Assembly: GCA_013368315.1 (NCBI GenBank)
Contig: JAACJM010000007.1
Span: 1,054,001 to 1,118,000 of the forward strand
Reading direction: 5' to 3'
Length of the DNA: 64,000 bases
DNA from: Tetrapyrgos nigripes
Taxonomy: Eukaryota > Basidiomycota > Agaricomycetes > Agaricales > Campanellaceae
The position numbers and the translations under genes were made by a program. Under the pieces are notes generated by a model. It saw only the letters and a list, made by a program, of their open reading frames with translations. It had not been told where the DNA came from and did no database searches. How positions within the stretch are numbered: position 1 is the stretch's first letter; every line of letters starts with the position of its first letter. Below, piece by piece: positions 11,789-25,106 of this stretch.

Positions 11789-13783
11789 AGCAGATGACTT
11801 GAGGGTGCAAAGAGAAGACATGATAGGGTTCTTTCAGGTCAGGCCTTCTTGACTAGAGAAAACTCAACCGCGTCCGTTGACACATATCTGCCACAATTTG
11901 TGCACGATCTTATCCCGAGGATCTCTCTATCCATCTGAGTCCATCTATTATTGTTACCGGATTTGTCCTTGCAGTCATGGTGCTCAATGCTCATGTTCTG
12001 TATATGATATACACGACTCGCCACACATTTGATCTTACGACAAGGGTTGTGAGCATGTCCGTCACGGTACTATGCAATGCGCATGCAGATGTTCGTTGAG
12101 GGTGGTTCTCGTCATCCGTTGTTATTCTCACAATCACCCTCATCGTCTGACAGAGTTGTCTCGCCCTATCTGTAGCCTAACAGAACAACACAAAACAAAC
12201 CTTGAAAAAAGGACGTGACGACGCGGACGCGGAAAAGCAGCGGTGCTTTGGGGGCTGAGCGCTGAGCTTACAGGTTCACGTTTCTAGCACGCATACGCAC
12301 GCGGCCTGGATTTCGTATGTCACTATGTGTTATGTGTAGCATTCCATCGCAGAGTGATCCACGTCTTGCTTTCCCATGCGCGTGTCAGTGCGCAGACAGT
12401 CATATTTTTAGCCCCGCAGTCTTCAGTGCAATGTGCTAACGACGGTCTTCAGTTACAATCTATTAATGCATCGCCGCTGATCACCCTAGTTCCTAGTCTC
12501 GCGGTCTGGCCTGACCCAGGCCATAGCTATCTTTTTCACTTCTTCACTGAAGTCGTTTTCCATTGCGCAAATGATGATGCATTGTTGATTCTTGAGTCCG
12601 CTCAACTGAATCGAAGGGAGTCTGACACTGACGCTGACACATGGCATGGCATTTGAGTTCTTCAATGGTTCAAGCTTTCAAGGTTCAACAGGTTTCTATG
12701 GAAGACGAGACTTCGGGTTACGGGTATACATGGACTTCACTTCATACACTTGCCACTGTCAGTGCCTGGGGCCACGGTCGAGCTCTTGTGCCCTTGATTC
12801 TCTTCACTGAAGGCGAAAGATCTGCCCTGAGTACTTGTCCATGCTGCAGGAATGTAATGGCTTGAAGTCGACATGAACAACAAATTTTTACGTTGTCTCG
12901 GACTTTGTGGATTCAAAACTCCGTACTATTGCGATTAATTGACTGACCTCCGTTCTAATCACCAAGTCGAAGTTCTATGTGGTTTCGTAGCTATAGATTC
13001 CACCAGCAGAGCAGTCAGTACTTAATCTCCTTCAATGCGGGACTCATGCATAGAAGTCCGAGTCTGAGCAAAGCACTACACTTTAGTGATCGTCGTTTCT
13101 GTCTACGAGAGACTAGCAAAGCCTCCAAGCTTTCACAGAATCGCCGTTAGTAATATCATGCATATGAATCCCGGGCCATTGATAGCAACAGACGCTTAGT
13201 GATTCACCTAGTCACTTAATAGGTCTTCAATGCTGCAGCTGGACTCTGAGTAATAGTGTACGTATCAGATAGAACTTCTACTCGGACTCAATACCGTTAT
13301 GCCCGAACGAAGCTCTTCGCCGAAAGTGAGGACTATCTATCTGTATGAATGTCTAATCACAGACAAACAACTCGAGAAAACGACCAGGTTCGACGAAACG
13401 GCAGGGTGAGTACTAATACTGTAAGATAAGGTAAGCTCAGGCAAGGTAAAGCAAAAAACCAACGCAAGGCAAGAAAAGGCTACTACAGGCACCTGGCCAC
13501 GCATTTGGCACCCATGGCCACATAACTAGGTAACTAAGTACCGAATTCCAAAGCCAGAAACGAATAATGAGTCTTAAAGTTTAAAGCAGTAAATGTACTT
13601 GTACTTTTTCCCCGTCTGCAAGTCTCCAGTCACTAGGGTCCATCCAATACCAGTACTCCCACCCATCACCCAGAGCATGCATCTAGTACTATACTTTCAA
13701 CACCCAATACCAAAAACCAACAAACCCCGAAAATCGAGTCAAAGGCATGGAAAAGGTGTTGCAAAAGTCCAAAGTCTAAGTAA
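11789..13783. other. Intergenic, tail-to-tail genes
   Basis: About 2 kb between the CFAP20-like gene and the GT69 gene, both ending here. Open frames at 12327-12656 and 12641-12865 (+) have no domain signal. I see no repeat or RNA gene. Confidence 0.4.
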
Positions 13784-16676
13784 TCATGTAAACCCCCTCT
13801 CATGCCTAACCGCTACTCCTCTAACACCCCACTCTGTCGTCCTATTAGGTACCGGTTCCCATATAGGGTCTACATCGGGTCCTTCGAGGTCTCCAGCGCC
13901 GTCCCAGCCCCAGCACCATACTGCACAACGTCAAGTCCAAGAGCCAAGCCAAACCAACCAAACGTCAACGACGAGTAGCACAACGTATAGCGGGCAACGG
14001 ATGACGGAAAACGCCAAAAACGGGTAGTTATAGGTCCAGTTGGAATTGGAGTAGAGGCGTGGTTCAGAGTCGCGTCGTAATCATAGTCGTCGCATTTGTG
14101 TGACGAGGGTTGAAAGATCAATGTTGGAGGATGCAAAATGAGGTGATAACATAGAGCATTGCGATGAAGGAAAGTGGAAAACAGTGTTGATGGTACCGGT
14201 ATCCATCGTCGCCATTCGGGTAGCCGTAGAAGAGTACGTAGAAGGGTACAGTGGTCATCGTCGTTGATGGTCACAGTCACAGACACAAGACAATGTAGAA
14301 AAAAAGGGACCAAGAGGGAAGAATGGTCAGCACATCATTCTCAACAAAGAGAGAAGTATAGAGTTATGACGAAAAAAAAAAAGGCAGATAGAAATTGGCA
14401 TCGCATCGCGACAATGATAATAGCAGAGTGTATAAAATAGAGAAGAAAACAAACTCACCATGACTAGGCCCCTCCCCAAACTCAATCCTCTCATACTCCT
14501 CATCTACAAACAACCGATCGTGAGGACCGAACCACGCTCGGTCTTGAGGGTCTGTTTTAGGGTTTTCTGTGTCTGGCGAGGCAGATGACAAGCGTCAGTT
14601 TTGGGATTCGTCGTGCAAATGAAAAACAAAATAAAAATAAAAATAAAAGAAAAGGGAAGAATGATACGATACGGTGAAAGAGCAAGTAGACGGGGAAAGG
14701 AATGGGAACGGGAAGGTGAAGAAGGGAATGGGGAGGAGACTCGGAAAGAAAGAAGAAAAGAGAAGAAAAAAAGACAACCCAACATACCTGTTAACCCGCC
14801 AATTTTAGCGTACCCTCGGATAGAAGTGAGGTTTCGTCGTTGGGGATGGAGGGTTTCGTAGACTTTCTGGTAAGGCGAATGGATAGTTAGCTCACAGTTT
14901 GAGGGAGACGGTGAAAAGAGGAAAAGAAGTCGGGGGCGGCAGTAAAGAAAAAGAACCATGAAGGAAGGAAGAAAAAGAAGTGATGATGGTAAAGATAATG
15001 TATCATGTCATGTAGGTGCAAGTGCTGTAGATGCAGATGGAGAATGGAGAATGATAGAAGGCACTTTAGGCGATGTAGAGGTGTGCTGTAGACGTAGATG
15101 ATGACGAAAGCATAAAATAGAAGTAGGTGTAGGTGAGAATGAAGACGAGAATGTAGGGGAGTAGTTGTAGGGGTGTATATGGACAGCGTGGGTATCGGGT
15201 AGGTGGGAATGTAAAAGAAAGAAAATAGGGAAGCTAGACGAAACAAGACGAGAACGGAAAGGGAAAACGAAAAACGACGAGCTAGGACACACTCACCGAA
15301 TCATAAGCCAACTTCACTCTCGGGATCATCAATATCCTTCCATATCCTTTCTCCCAGTAGTCATTGCAGATCAAACTACACTCGCTTGCACTACACTCTC
15401 CATCTACAATCCTGGCCATCCTAAACTTCACCGGTCCAGATCCTCCTTCTCTCGTCGGACGGAATTCGTAAAATGGTGCGGGGTCCAGGACGGCGATACC
15501 ATTCCAGCAGCTCTGCACCTGTACCGGTAAATGGGTCTGGAAGCGAGACTGGGAAGGCCCATGATGGAATATTCCTTCAAACGGTGCGTTCTCCAATGCC
15601 GTCCCATTGATGTCCCTCGCAACCCAGTTGTCATAGAAAACGGGTTGACCCAATTCGGAGTGATACATGTAATCGGCTGCACATGTAATTCCGGCGCTGT
15701 TCAGGCGTGATTGGTAAATCAACTCGAGTAAATCGTCGACGCAGGGAAGGATATCATTCATGAAGACAATGGTATCAAAGTACTCTCCCTGGGTTTCGCG
15801 TAATTCGTGTAGAGGAACGAATGCAGCGTTGCGCACTTCAGCGAGGTATTCGATACGATGGTTGAATGCACCTCGGGTACGAGATGAGGTACGGATAGTT
15901 ACTCGTAATCCGACGGCTCGAGTGAGGGCATCGTATATGCGGAGAAGGGCTTTGGTCTGGTCGGTGGAACCGTTTTCGTATATGGAGACGAAAACGTTGG
16001 GATAGCCCAGAATGGAAGAGACGCGGAAGAGGGTAGAGAAGAGGTCGGGGATGATGTCGAAGGAGTTGTAGAGGTTGATGGCAAAAAAGTATTTGTGTGG
16101 GCCTCTGCCGTTGTTTGAAGGAGTGAGGCTATCTGAGTCTTGGGAGAGGAAGGAGGTGTAGACCGATGGTGGTGGGTTTAGAGGGGAGTAAGACGTGTTG
16201 GAGGATGAGGAAAAGAGGTTGAAGAAGGAGGAAGAGGATTGCTGTGGTTTGTGACCGAAGAGAGGAGCGAAGCGTTCGTGGACTTGTTGGGAGTAGAGTG
16301 GTTGTACACGTCGAGAGCATTCGCGGGTATAGTGCGGTGTCAGTGTTGAAAGTAAGTCTAGTACTCTGTACCGAGATTCTGGAGACGGAAGAGAGATGGG
16401 CTGGTGTGTCGTTTGTCGGAGAGTGGGAGGAGTATGCGAGGAACGCCAGATTGGAGTAGAGGTTGGCTGTATAAAGGTTAGAAAAATGAAGGAAAGAAAC
16501 GGAAAAGACGAACCGAATAAGAGAACAAACGAGAGATAAAGAAGCCAGCTATCACTCCTATGAGTATTGCTAGGCCTGTAGGTATCCGTCGTATCTGTTG
16601 CTGTATTCCTGGTCGCCGGTTCATGGCCGTCGAGGACGAGACGCGCTGGAGATTTGTTTGACACAGCCACCTTCAT
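13784..16676 (-). CDS. GT69 CMT1-like alpha-1,3-mannosyltransferase
   Basis: Four exons, 16676-15297, 14866-14788, 14566-14459 and 13920-13784, total 1704 nt (567 residues). Frames are kept at all junctions. It is a type II membrane protein: a short cytoplasmic tail, a signal-anchor helix (about residues 44-68), a Ser-rich stem, then the catalytic domain. Family blocks are FFAINLYNSFDIIPDLF, VFVSIYENGSTDQT, FMNDILPCVDDLLEL, CAADYMYH and SCWNGIAVLDPAPF, as in CAP59/CMT1 enzymes of basidiomycetes that add alpha-1,3-mannose to wall or capsule glycans in the Golgi. The C-terminus ends in a Trp-rich block (WCWGWDGAGD). The introns are 430, 221 and 538 nt, far longer than elsewhere in the window, and full of low-complexity sequence. 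A broken second copy lies at 23880-25106 and 45492-46230. Confidence 0.9.
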
Positions 16677-19143
16677 ATGTCTTTCTCCGACCTTGTCGAA
16701 CCCGCGGCGTATCTGGTCAGTGGCAAGTGCGTAGCGTCGACCCCGGCTGTATCCTCCCTAATGCCGGTTAATTTTATCGAATCTTTTCCTCTGCGTTTCT
16801 GGGATCTCATGGAGTCCAATAAGACGGAATAAAGAGCTGCACATCAGAGCTGATACGTCTGCAGTCAGAGTCAAATTTGCCTGGTTATTGCTCACGCTTA
16901 TTCTTGTAAAGCGTGCTGAGGTATCACGGCAAAGGCTCCTTCTGAGCTTATTCCCCTGAATCTTACTGAGTGAGTATCTGCCGCCTGTCTTTACTCTCAG
17001 ACAGGACCATCGTAGATGTCACCCGGCATGTACATTGACCGTACAATGCCTCGTCTCTCGTCTCACCTAGGCCAGATGTTCCACCGTAATCTCGGCTACT
17101 ACGGTCTCCTACTTATTCCTATACTCGGTGCGTCTCGGTCTATCTGTTCTTGAGGGCCATTCTCATATATACTCAATGATCAGCTTCTGAAGCCCACCTC
17201 GCTGACTTACTGACCTGTTTACACTTTATTACCTTTCAGGACGCCTACACTACAGTGTCTCACATTACTTGGGACTCTTTAGTAGATGCTCATGTTTCCC
17301 CGGTATCATCATAGTCTTCCTTCATGTCTTGGGGACATGCAACGCGGCTGCATTCTCCAAGCTATTTGCTTTAGGAAGCAAGGACGAGAGGCTTGTCGGG
17401 CCACGGCCCTCTGGGTCGGAGTTTTGTCGTAACTTATTCACTCAGTGCGTGTCCATCTGTCTGAAACTATTGAGGACAACCCCATGTTATTGTCTCGTTT
17501 CCGAGCTCCTTCAGCTCTTTTACGCTAGACCCAACGAAGCTCACTTCCACTTTCCTGCGCAGTCCTCCTCCAAGACCTCGGGCATCATTTCCACGTCTAC
17601 CTCGATATACAGAGTTCGAAACAGTTACGCAAGACACCAAATGCTGATGTACAGGGAAGCTGGGACACCGAAGCCATAGATTTGCCATAGAGACCGTCGC
17701 CAACTACACATCACACAACTTGTACCATTCTGCGGTGTACAGGGCCACCTCTCCTGTCTTCCACGTCGTTTGGAGGAGCACGTCGCCACATCCAACATGG
17801 ACCAATCGTCAGTATACGTGTCAGCCATGACCAAACGTCTCAACGATAACCAAGAACCATCGGTGCGTTTACATTCGACTCGTTTACTAAAAGCTGTTTT
17901 CTTAATATGTACTATGTAGCAGACACTCCAGTTGTAACCCCAGCAACCTCGCTGAGTCCACGTCCACCCGAATTCCAATTGGTCCCAGGGCAGGGCTTGC
18001 GCGTCATTGAAATAGTTTGTTGTGGTGTTATCGCGTCTCGTGCGACGAACGCTTGCGCTTGCATGGACCAACTCACTTTGCCCAGACACCACCAAGCCAA
18101 GGCTCTAGTCTATGCAAGAAATACATCTGAAGGCCGTTCCCATTCTTCTGAGCAATGCCTACGACGACAAGGGCCATGCATCATGATGGCAAGGCACATT
18201 GATTATGACATCCTCCATCCTCCATCCTTCATCTACATATTACTTTCCCGTCTTCTTCCTTCCATCGACGAAGTCTGTGCCCAGCCACTTCTTTGCTTCG
18301 CTTTCACAATTTCCGCTATCGACTACGCTAGTTGTGTCGACGCCCTTCACCTACCGGCATATCTTGCCAGATTCCGATTTCAAGCGTGGTCGTACCTGTC
18401 TTTAATCAACGACTTGGCGCCCGCAGAGTCGCACTTCGAACCCAACCATGCCGATACTGGATGTTGGTACCCATGATGGTAGACTCAGGATTTATGGTCG
18501 TTTCCTCCTCTCCCCCTCCATTCCTTCAAACTACTTTGAAGGAAAGATGTTGACAATAAAACGAAAACGCTGGCTGTAGGAGCTTTGCACACATTTGGAG
18601 TTTGGTCGTGGTGTTGATGTTAATGTTCATGCTACCGTTGGAGTAGGGATTTGAGGGAGGTCTAGGCCCTTGTTAGTCTACAGCTTTTGTGTACATTATA
18701 GACGACTATCCACCGTGTTTGCCAGCTCTGGCATTGCGATAGCCAGCCCTAGGCCTACTCCACCATGCCCGTATACTTCCTCCTTACCTGTTACATTTAT
18801 TCCTGTCAGCTAGTTCAGCTGGAAGGGCCTGCTTGATTCTGAATGGATAATAGCTAGAAAGTAAGGGAATATACTCAGAGAATTTCGAGTTCTTAGTTTG
18901 GATTGCACAAAATTTCATTCAGAATATATGAGTCGGTAACAAGTACAAACATTTCTTGTATGGAAAATCAGCTATCATATATCAAAAACTGTTCAGAGCT
19001 CTGTATAGAAGTGTCCATTTCTTTATTACTTCCGAGATTTTAAGCACTGAATAATAGGAAAAAAGCAAAAACATGATCAAGTTACAAGAGCAAGAAAAAA
19101 ATCAATTCACAACTTGAAACTAACAAATAGAAGTCATGTCAAA
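16677..19143. other. Intergenic, no gene recognised
   Basis: About 2.4 kb between the GT69 start and the end of the NACHT-WD40 gene. Frames at 17269-17679 (+), 17625-18095 (-) and 17907-18476 (+) overlap on both strands and match no family. The AT content rises after about 18850 towards the NACHT-WD40 gene. Confidence 0.4.
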
Positions 19144-22100
19144 TTATATATCAGACCAAGCCTCAGTCCAAGCAGTACCGTATACAAAATTGCTCCAATC
19201 AACTTCAACTGCATGATTTTCAGCATCTCTTGGGATAGTAATGACCTGTCTCCTATCTAGAAAGCCTTCCCTCATACTAGCTGGAATCCATAAAATCAGC
19301 CTGTGATCTAAATCACAAAGCCATCCAGAAGCATTGATATAACCAAAATCTACACCAGGTGGTAAGTGTAGCTTGCAATATTCCTCTGGAGCTTTTATGC
19401 TCAGCTGTATATGCTGGTCTACATTCCATATTCTTAGTGATTCCTCACAAGATGCCCTATGTCTTCCATCAGGAGAATAAGCCACAACATGAACATGACC
19501 AGTGTGTTGCCACAGAGATTCTCCTACTTGCTGTCCATTCGCCACATCCCATATTCTCACTGTATGATCTTCAGAGCCAGAAGCTATATATTTTCCATCA
19601 GGAGAATACACTACTGATGTAACATGTGCCAAGTGCCCTTTCAATGGCTCTCCAATCTGCTGTCCAGTTTGACTGTCCCATATCCTCAATGTCTCATCCC
19701 AAGACCCTGACACAATTTGGCTACCACTAGGTGAATATGTCAATGATTCAATAAAACCAACATGATCCATCAGTATTTCACCAATTTGCTGTCCAGTGAC
19801 AACATCCCACATTCGAACACTATGACCTGAGCTACAGGTTATATACCTTTCATCCAGGGGGTATACTACTGCGTAAACTGGTCCACTTTTGATTGACTTT
19901 GTCTGTTTCTGAGTCCCGATGTTCCATACCATCAGATTTCTGCCTCCTGATGAGCCAATTGCTATATGTCTCCTATCAAATGAAAAACCCATGGATGTTG
20001 ATTGCACAAAATCATTTCTGGAAATTTTCAGAGGGTTCTGAACCTGTTTGCCTGAAGAAACATCCCATATTCTAATTTCTATTGTCTTTGGATAGAGTTG
20101 AAAGGCTGATATCACTTGTTTTCCATCTGGAGAATATGCCATTATTTCACAATAACCCTCCTGGCCAAGCAAAGTTCTAATTTGTTTTCCTGTAGAAGCA
20201 TTAAATATTCTGATTTTGTGATCTGTTGATAAAGCAGCAATCTGGGTTCCATCAGGAGAGTAAACTAGGTTACGTATAGATGATTCTTGTATATGCCTTC
20301 TACTACCCTCAGACATAACTGCGACTTTTTGAATAACAGAACCTTTTGCTATTGCAACATATCTTGTATCATGAGAGAAGGCTATATGGTCTGATGGATA
20401 TCCAATATCTTGGCTAATCACTTGTTGTCTGGTCTGGATATTCCATTTTTCTACCTCAGATCCAGAAGCAGACAGAATAAAATTGTCTCCAGGACAGTAC
20501 ACTATTGAATTAATCTCCCAAACATATTTTATTGATTTTCCAATTTTCTTGCAAGATGAAACATCCCATATCTGTATCTTTCCATGAATATAGCCAGATG
20601 CCAGATATTTGCCATCAGATGAATATGCCAGACTTAAGACACCCATATAGGAGGGGTCATTCAATAGTTTGCTGACTGGTGATACACGGTGAATATCCCA
20701 GATCCTGATTGTTCCATCTAGTGAACCAGAGGAAACATAATTCCCATTAGGTGAAAAAACTACACTTGTCACTGTTGCTGTATGGCCTGTGAGCTTATGA
20801 ACCAGATTTCCACTTGTTACATCATATATTCTGATTGTTCTGTCTTCAGAGCCAGTACCAATTAATTTGCCATTAACTGAGTATGCTATGGATACAATCC
20901 TTTCAGTATGACCTGTAAAAGAGTAATCAAGCTCTTCTCTGGTCAAAACATTCCAGATTCTGGCAATTCCATTCTGGAAGCCTGCCACAAGGTATTGTCC
21001 TTTGGGAGAGTATAATATTGGATAAGCTGGATCATTGAGATCATTGCATAGTTCCCAAATTATCTTCCAATTATAAGTATCATATACAAAAATATTACCA
21101 TTGGCACATCCAACAGCAATGAATCTTCCATCGGGAGAGAAAAATAGGCTTTCAACTTTGCTGGAAACTACCATCTGGTTCACATTTTCATTCCAGGTTT
21201 GTTCAGCTCCATAAATAATTTTGACCATTTTATTGCAAAATGGCTGGATGCTTGGTGCAAGCAATGATTTGCCTGGTAGCATTGCCAATGCGGACACATA
21301 TGAATGAGGAGTACACTCTGTTATTGGAACAGAGAATTTTGTCACCAATTGTTGAACTTCTTGAATATGATCTGTTAATTTAGTATCCTAGAAAGAATCA
21401 GTAAATTGGATTTTTTCAATGAAAACAATACCCACTGTATGCTCATCTTCCTTCTTTCCCTTTAGAAATTGCCAGAACGAAGGGTTTTGAATCAAAGTAT
21501 TTGAAGTTGTCCACTTGGTTACTGGATCCTTAACATCCTCCATAGACTGATCAATCTCATGAACAGCTTGTAACAAACTCATACATTCCACCCAGTATAT
21601 CATTTTTATGCCTGCTACAAATGTATGTAACATTCTCATAATATTGTCATTAAGACATTCAGCCTGTTTCAAATGTCTGGTTCAATGCAAGCAACTGTAC
21701 TGAAGTGCTTGAGAGAGATATGTATCCACTCTGTTCTGTATGGATGGATTTGTCACTTGATAGTTATTAAGAAATAAGGACTCCAGATCGCAAATATTAA
21801 ACTTGAGCTCTCCATCCAATATTCTGAGGCATCCATTAGCAAGATTTAGATGTTCATTGTGTGGTTGTACTTGGTACTTGCTTTCTTCAAAAGAAAGAAA
21901 TTCCTGAAATGAGAGGTGGTAATATAACCTGCCATCTTTTTCATAGACCACTGCTTTCAACCAATCAACTATTTGAGATGTTACACCTGGGGGAACAGCT
22001 GATTCCAGTCGATTTGACATCAAAGTCACTAGCATTTGAGGAGTGATAGGTTCCAAAACAGTCATGAGAGTTAACATAATTGCTTTGAAATGCATCAAGG

Positions 22101-23370
22101 CATTTGTATCAGAGAAATGTTCCTCCAAGACTGTTTTATAAAGGGCAAATAGTGAAGCATATTGTGATAACTCAGAACTGTCTTGATCTAAGAGAAGTTT
22201 GAAGTTGTAATCCTTGTCTACTCCTTGCTCAAGAAATTTCAAGGCAGTAGTTGCCCATACAAAAAGCCCATCTGCTTTTACCACTAACTTCTCAATGTCA
22301 TCAGCTGCAATTTGTGTAAAACTTATTCTGGCAAAGTGATGGTCAAAGAATGCTTGAATATCAGAATGAATGTCGTTCTGAGTATTCAGGTCTATCCTTT
22401 GTAATTGATTGCTTTTCTTCCAGTTCTCCGAAATTTCTAACTCAACCTGAGGCCTACTAGTAATCACCAGCTTGAACCAGGGGAATTTATTGAACAGAAT
22501 TTCAAACTGATTGAGAAAGGCATGCCATTCTGCTGGGTTTCCCATTTCATCTAGCCCATCAATAATAATGATTGGCTTGATTTGTGCAGGGCCTTCATGC
22601 AAGAGAGACTGAAAGGGCCAAAAAAACTGTTGAAATTGCATGAAAAGAGGCAGATCTGCACTCAAAGAAGGATCACCCTGAAACTTCTCAGCCAAAGCTG
22701 CCTTGTATGCAGGAGAAGACAAAGCTAAGAAATAGCATAATGTTGGGACAATTTTCAGCACATTGCTTGTATCCTGGCCTCTGACACAGTGATAAGTTAC
22801 AGCCAAAGTAATTTTAGGCTGCATTTCTCTGTATTTCTGAGCCAGAGAAACTGCAATAGCACTTTTTCCAGTGCCAGCAGTGCCTGAGATCCAGATAACT
22901 TTGGTGTCAGGATCAATGGCCCAGCCACATAGATTCTGGAGTATCTGGACTCAGGTACCTACCAAACAATAGTCTATCTTTCGGGCTGGATTCAAGATAG
23001 GGTTGAGTCTTTCCCTGAGCAATACAATGTCACTGTCAGGAGTGCCTAATAGAATAACCTGTTATTTCTACCCCAATGAGATCATTCAGCTACTTACCTT
23101 GATAATAGTTATTGATATTCTGAACATTGGTAACTTGGTCTCTGCACATGGCATTGATAGTGGAGTCCTGGACTGTGAATCCATATGCTCCTTGAAATAT
23201 ATTTACACCTGGTCCTGGTTGAGTAGCCAAGACAAATGCAGTCAGAGGATCACCAATAAATCCTATAGATCCTCCTATCAGCCATAGTTGTGAGCTTTAT
23301 TGACGGCACTTTGACACATACCTCTCTGTTCAGTATTGTTGTTGGTAACTTGCTCAGTGTTTTCTGTCAT
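19144..23370 (-). pseudogene. NACHT-WD40 STAND protein with two in-frame TGA codons
   Basis: Exons 23370-23322, 23274-23098, 23045-21436 and 21387-19144 sum to 4080 nt, or 1359 codons, with clean splice sites. The N-terminus has the FQGAYG...INAMCRDQV block typical of Agaricomycete NWD proteins. A NACHT NTPase follows, with Walker A GTAGTGKS near 22880 and Walker B IIIIDGLDEMG near 22560. Then come a helical region and roughly a dozen WD40 repeats forming a C-terminal propeller (YSPDG, IRIWD units). Such proteins are candidate heterokaryon-incompatibility or innate-immunity receptors. Two codons inside exon 3 are TGA: 22951-22953, just before the Walker A, where relatives often have Arg; and 21682-21684, where relatives have Trp after a CLH motif. 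Neither is removable by a normal-sized intron. The gene is either recently inactivated or needs readthrough. Base composition is more AT-rich than the neighbours. Confidence 0.8.
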
Positions 23371-23879
23371 ATCTGATGCTGCTGCAATGGTGGGTGTTCA
23401 CCGTGAGAAGAACTGAAAGTGTCCATATAACGTGATATAGTTAAAAGCTTCTGCACAAAGTTGAAGTTTTGACAGTTGATGGCGACAGGTGAGAATGAAT
23501 TGATTCATCAGCTTCTTCCTACTCAGGAAAACCATGCTTCCGTGTGATGTTACAGTTTGATGGTTGATAGCAGGCCGGGGTGCATACAAATCTCAGACTT
23601 TCAGTAGGTACTCTGAACAGAGAGCACTTGGCAAGATCTTAACAACTTTCAATGAATCAAATACACCACGTATATCCTACTGCACAAGAATAATGGGCCC
23701 TATGTAGGTGAAGAAAGGGCAGATAAAGTGTTGACTACAATATTAACCAGGAAATTTTCAGACTACTACAACATAGTACAAATAACAAGTCATGAGGATC
23801 AGGCCAGGCTCAGTCTTGAAACTTGAATAGCTATCTATTTTGGGGTTTTTGGCATTGAGTAATTGACATATTTTTGTGG
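23371..23879. other. Intergenic, 5' of the NACHT-WD40 gene
   Basis: A 63-residue minus-strand frame (23398-23589) runs into a TGA directly upstream of the NACHT-WD40 start codon and could be a lost N-terminal extension. Otherwise nothing is recognised. Confidence 0.35.
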
Positions 23880-25106
23880 ATCTCCAGGTAAAGGTGAGGT
23901 TTTGTCATTGGGGGGTGGAGGATGTCATAGACTTTCTGTTAATGGACATGGGGATGATGTGTTAACAACTGGTAGTGACGGGAAAATAGTGAGAAAGACA
24001 GAATGAGAGATGGAAAGAGATGGAAAGAGGAACAGTAAGGAAGGGAATGAAAAAAGAAATGAAAAAACAAAAAAACAAAAACTAAGGAACACCAACTTTT
24101 GGTGATGGTGTAGGCGAGAATGTGGGTAAGGTGTAAGTGTGGGTGAGGGTGCATGATGTCGTGGGTTGTAGGTGTGGATGTGGGTGACATTGTGGATGCA
24201 GGTGTATCCAATAGTGATGGTGTAGGCGATGAGGTGTAGGCATGGAGAAGTGATAGAGGTACACCATGATGTGGGTGTGAATGTAGGCCATATGAATGAT
24301 GAAGGAGGCCTAGGCACACGTGATGTGTAGGTGATTACGAGGCTGAATGAAATGAGGATGAGTTGTTTACACTCCCTTTCTGCTGGTGGCTATGTTCTTA
24401 TGTTCCCAACTTCTTCCCTCTGATTTTTCCTGAGGCGATCATCAGCCCCTATTCCAATCTGGGTTTCATTTCTTTTCCGAGTGATACAGAGCTATATGCT
24501 GTCACATCACTAGCTGCTCTTATGGATTTTCATACCCTATATTATACCCTTGATCATACTCCGCTGGAAATAGAAAGGCCTCATACTCGCCACACGTTAG
24601 TGTTGGCCCACAACCACTTCATCATGGATGTAAATGCAAATGCAGATGGAGAATGATGGAAGGCACTATAGGTGGGTAGATGTACGTGGGTGAAGGAGTT
24701 GTAGCTGTGAGTGTGGTGAAGGTATGGATGATGAGGTATAGGTAGGCAAGAATGTAAATCTAATTGTAAACGTGGATGTGAATGCATGAGTGTAGCTGTA
24801 GGGGTAGGCCTGCGTAGGTGTAGATATAGGTGTGACATAGCTGTGATATATGCGAAAAGTAGGTGTAGGTGTAGAAGGTGAGCATTGTGTTGGTGAGATC
24901 ATAGGTGTAGGTGAGATCATAGGTGTAGGTGATGATGAAGATAGTGTGTTGACATGGATACACGGAAGAAAAGAAAGAAAAAAAATAGCAAGGCAATGAA
25001 AAAAAAAAAAAACATAATGGAGGGCACGAAAAGACAGAAACAGACAACAGGACTCAAAAACCCACTCACCAATAAGCCTGCTTTACCTGCCCTTGGAACC
25101 GTCAAT
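23880..25106 (-). pseudogene. Decayed GT69 copy, left half (exon 2 to start of intron 1)
   Basis: Bases 23885-23945 align with exon 2 of the intact GT69 gene (14826-14880), including the downstream exon border. The stretch up to about 25075 corresponds to its long intron 1, greatly expanded by GTAGGT-rich low-complexity DNA and an inserted dispersed repeat (24335-24613). Around 25065-25106 the donor side (CTCACC) and the first exon-1 codons can be recognised, and the copy then stops at the Harbinger transposon. The other half resumes at 45492. Exon 3 and exon 4 counterparts are not recognisable to the left of 23880. Confidence 0.7.
24335..24613. repeat. Dispersed repeat, short copy
   Basis: Shares its first ~75 bases (TTACGAGGCTGAATG...) and last ~35 bases (GGCCTCATACTCGCC... 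to GTTGGCCCAC) with the copy at 62018-62780, while the middle differs in length and sequence. GAGGCC near the start and GGCCTC near the end are in inverted orientation, which suggests a small non-autonomous DNA element. Differences between the two copies are mostly C-to-T and G-to-A. Confidence 0.5.

Noticed and set aside
14364..14591. Read-through C-terminus of the GT69 gene (in-frame extension past 14459)
   Set aside because: A GTGAGT donor follows codon SH and joins in phase to an exon at 13920-13784 with a plausible Trp-rich family C-terminus and a total length divisible by three.
21388..21435. TAG at 21388-21390 as a third nonsense codon in the NACHT-WD40 gene
   Set aside because: It lies at the end of a proper 48-nt intron (GTGGGT...TTTCTAG) with a branch-like TACTGAT; removing it keeps the frame.
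22951..22953. Intron GTAGGT...CCAG removing the first TGA of the NACHT-WD40 gene
   Set aside because: It would be 31 nt, well below the 48-nt minimum seen elsewhere in the window, and it would delete residues that relatives keep.
24640..24950. Regular GTAGGTGTAG repeats, briefly considered as a CRISPR-like array
   Set aside because: A eukaryotic context, units of variable length and no unique spacers. It is low-complexity intron DNA of the GT69 copy.
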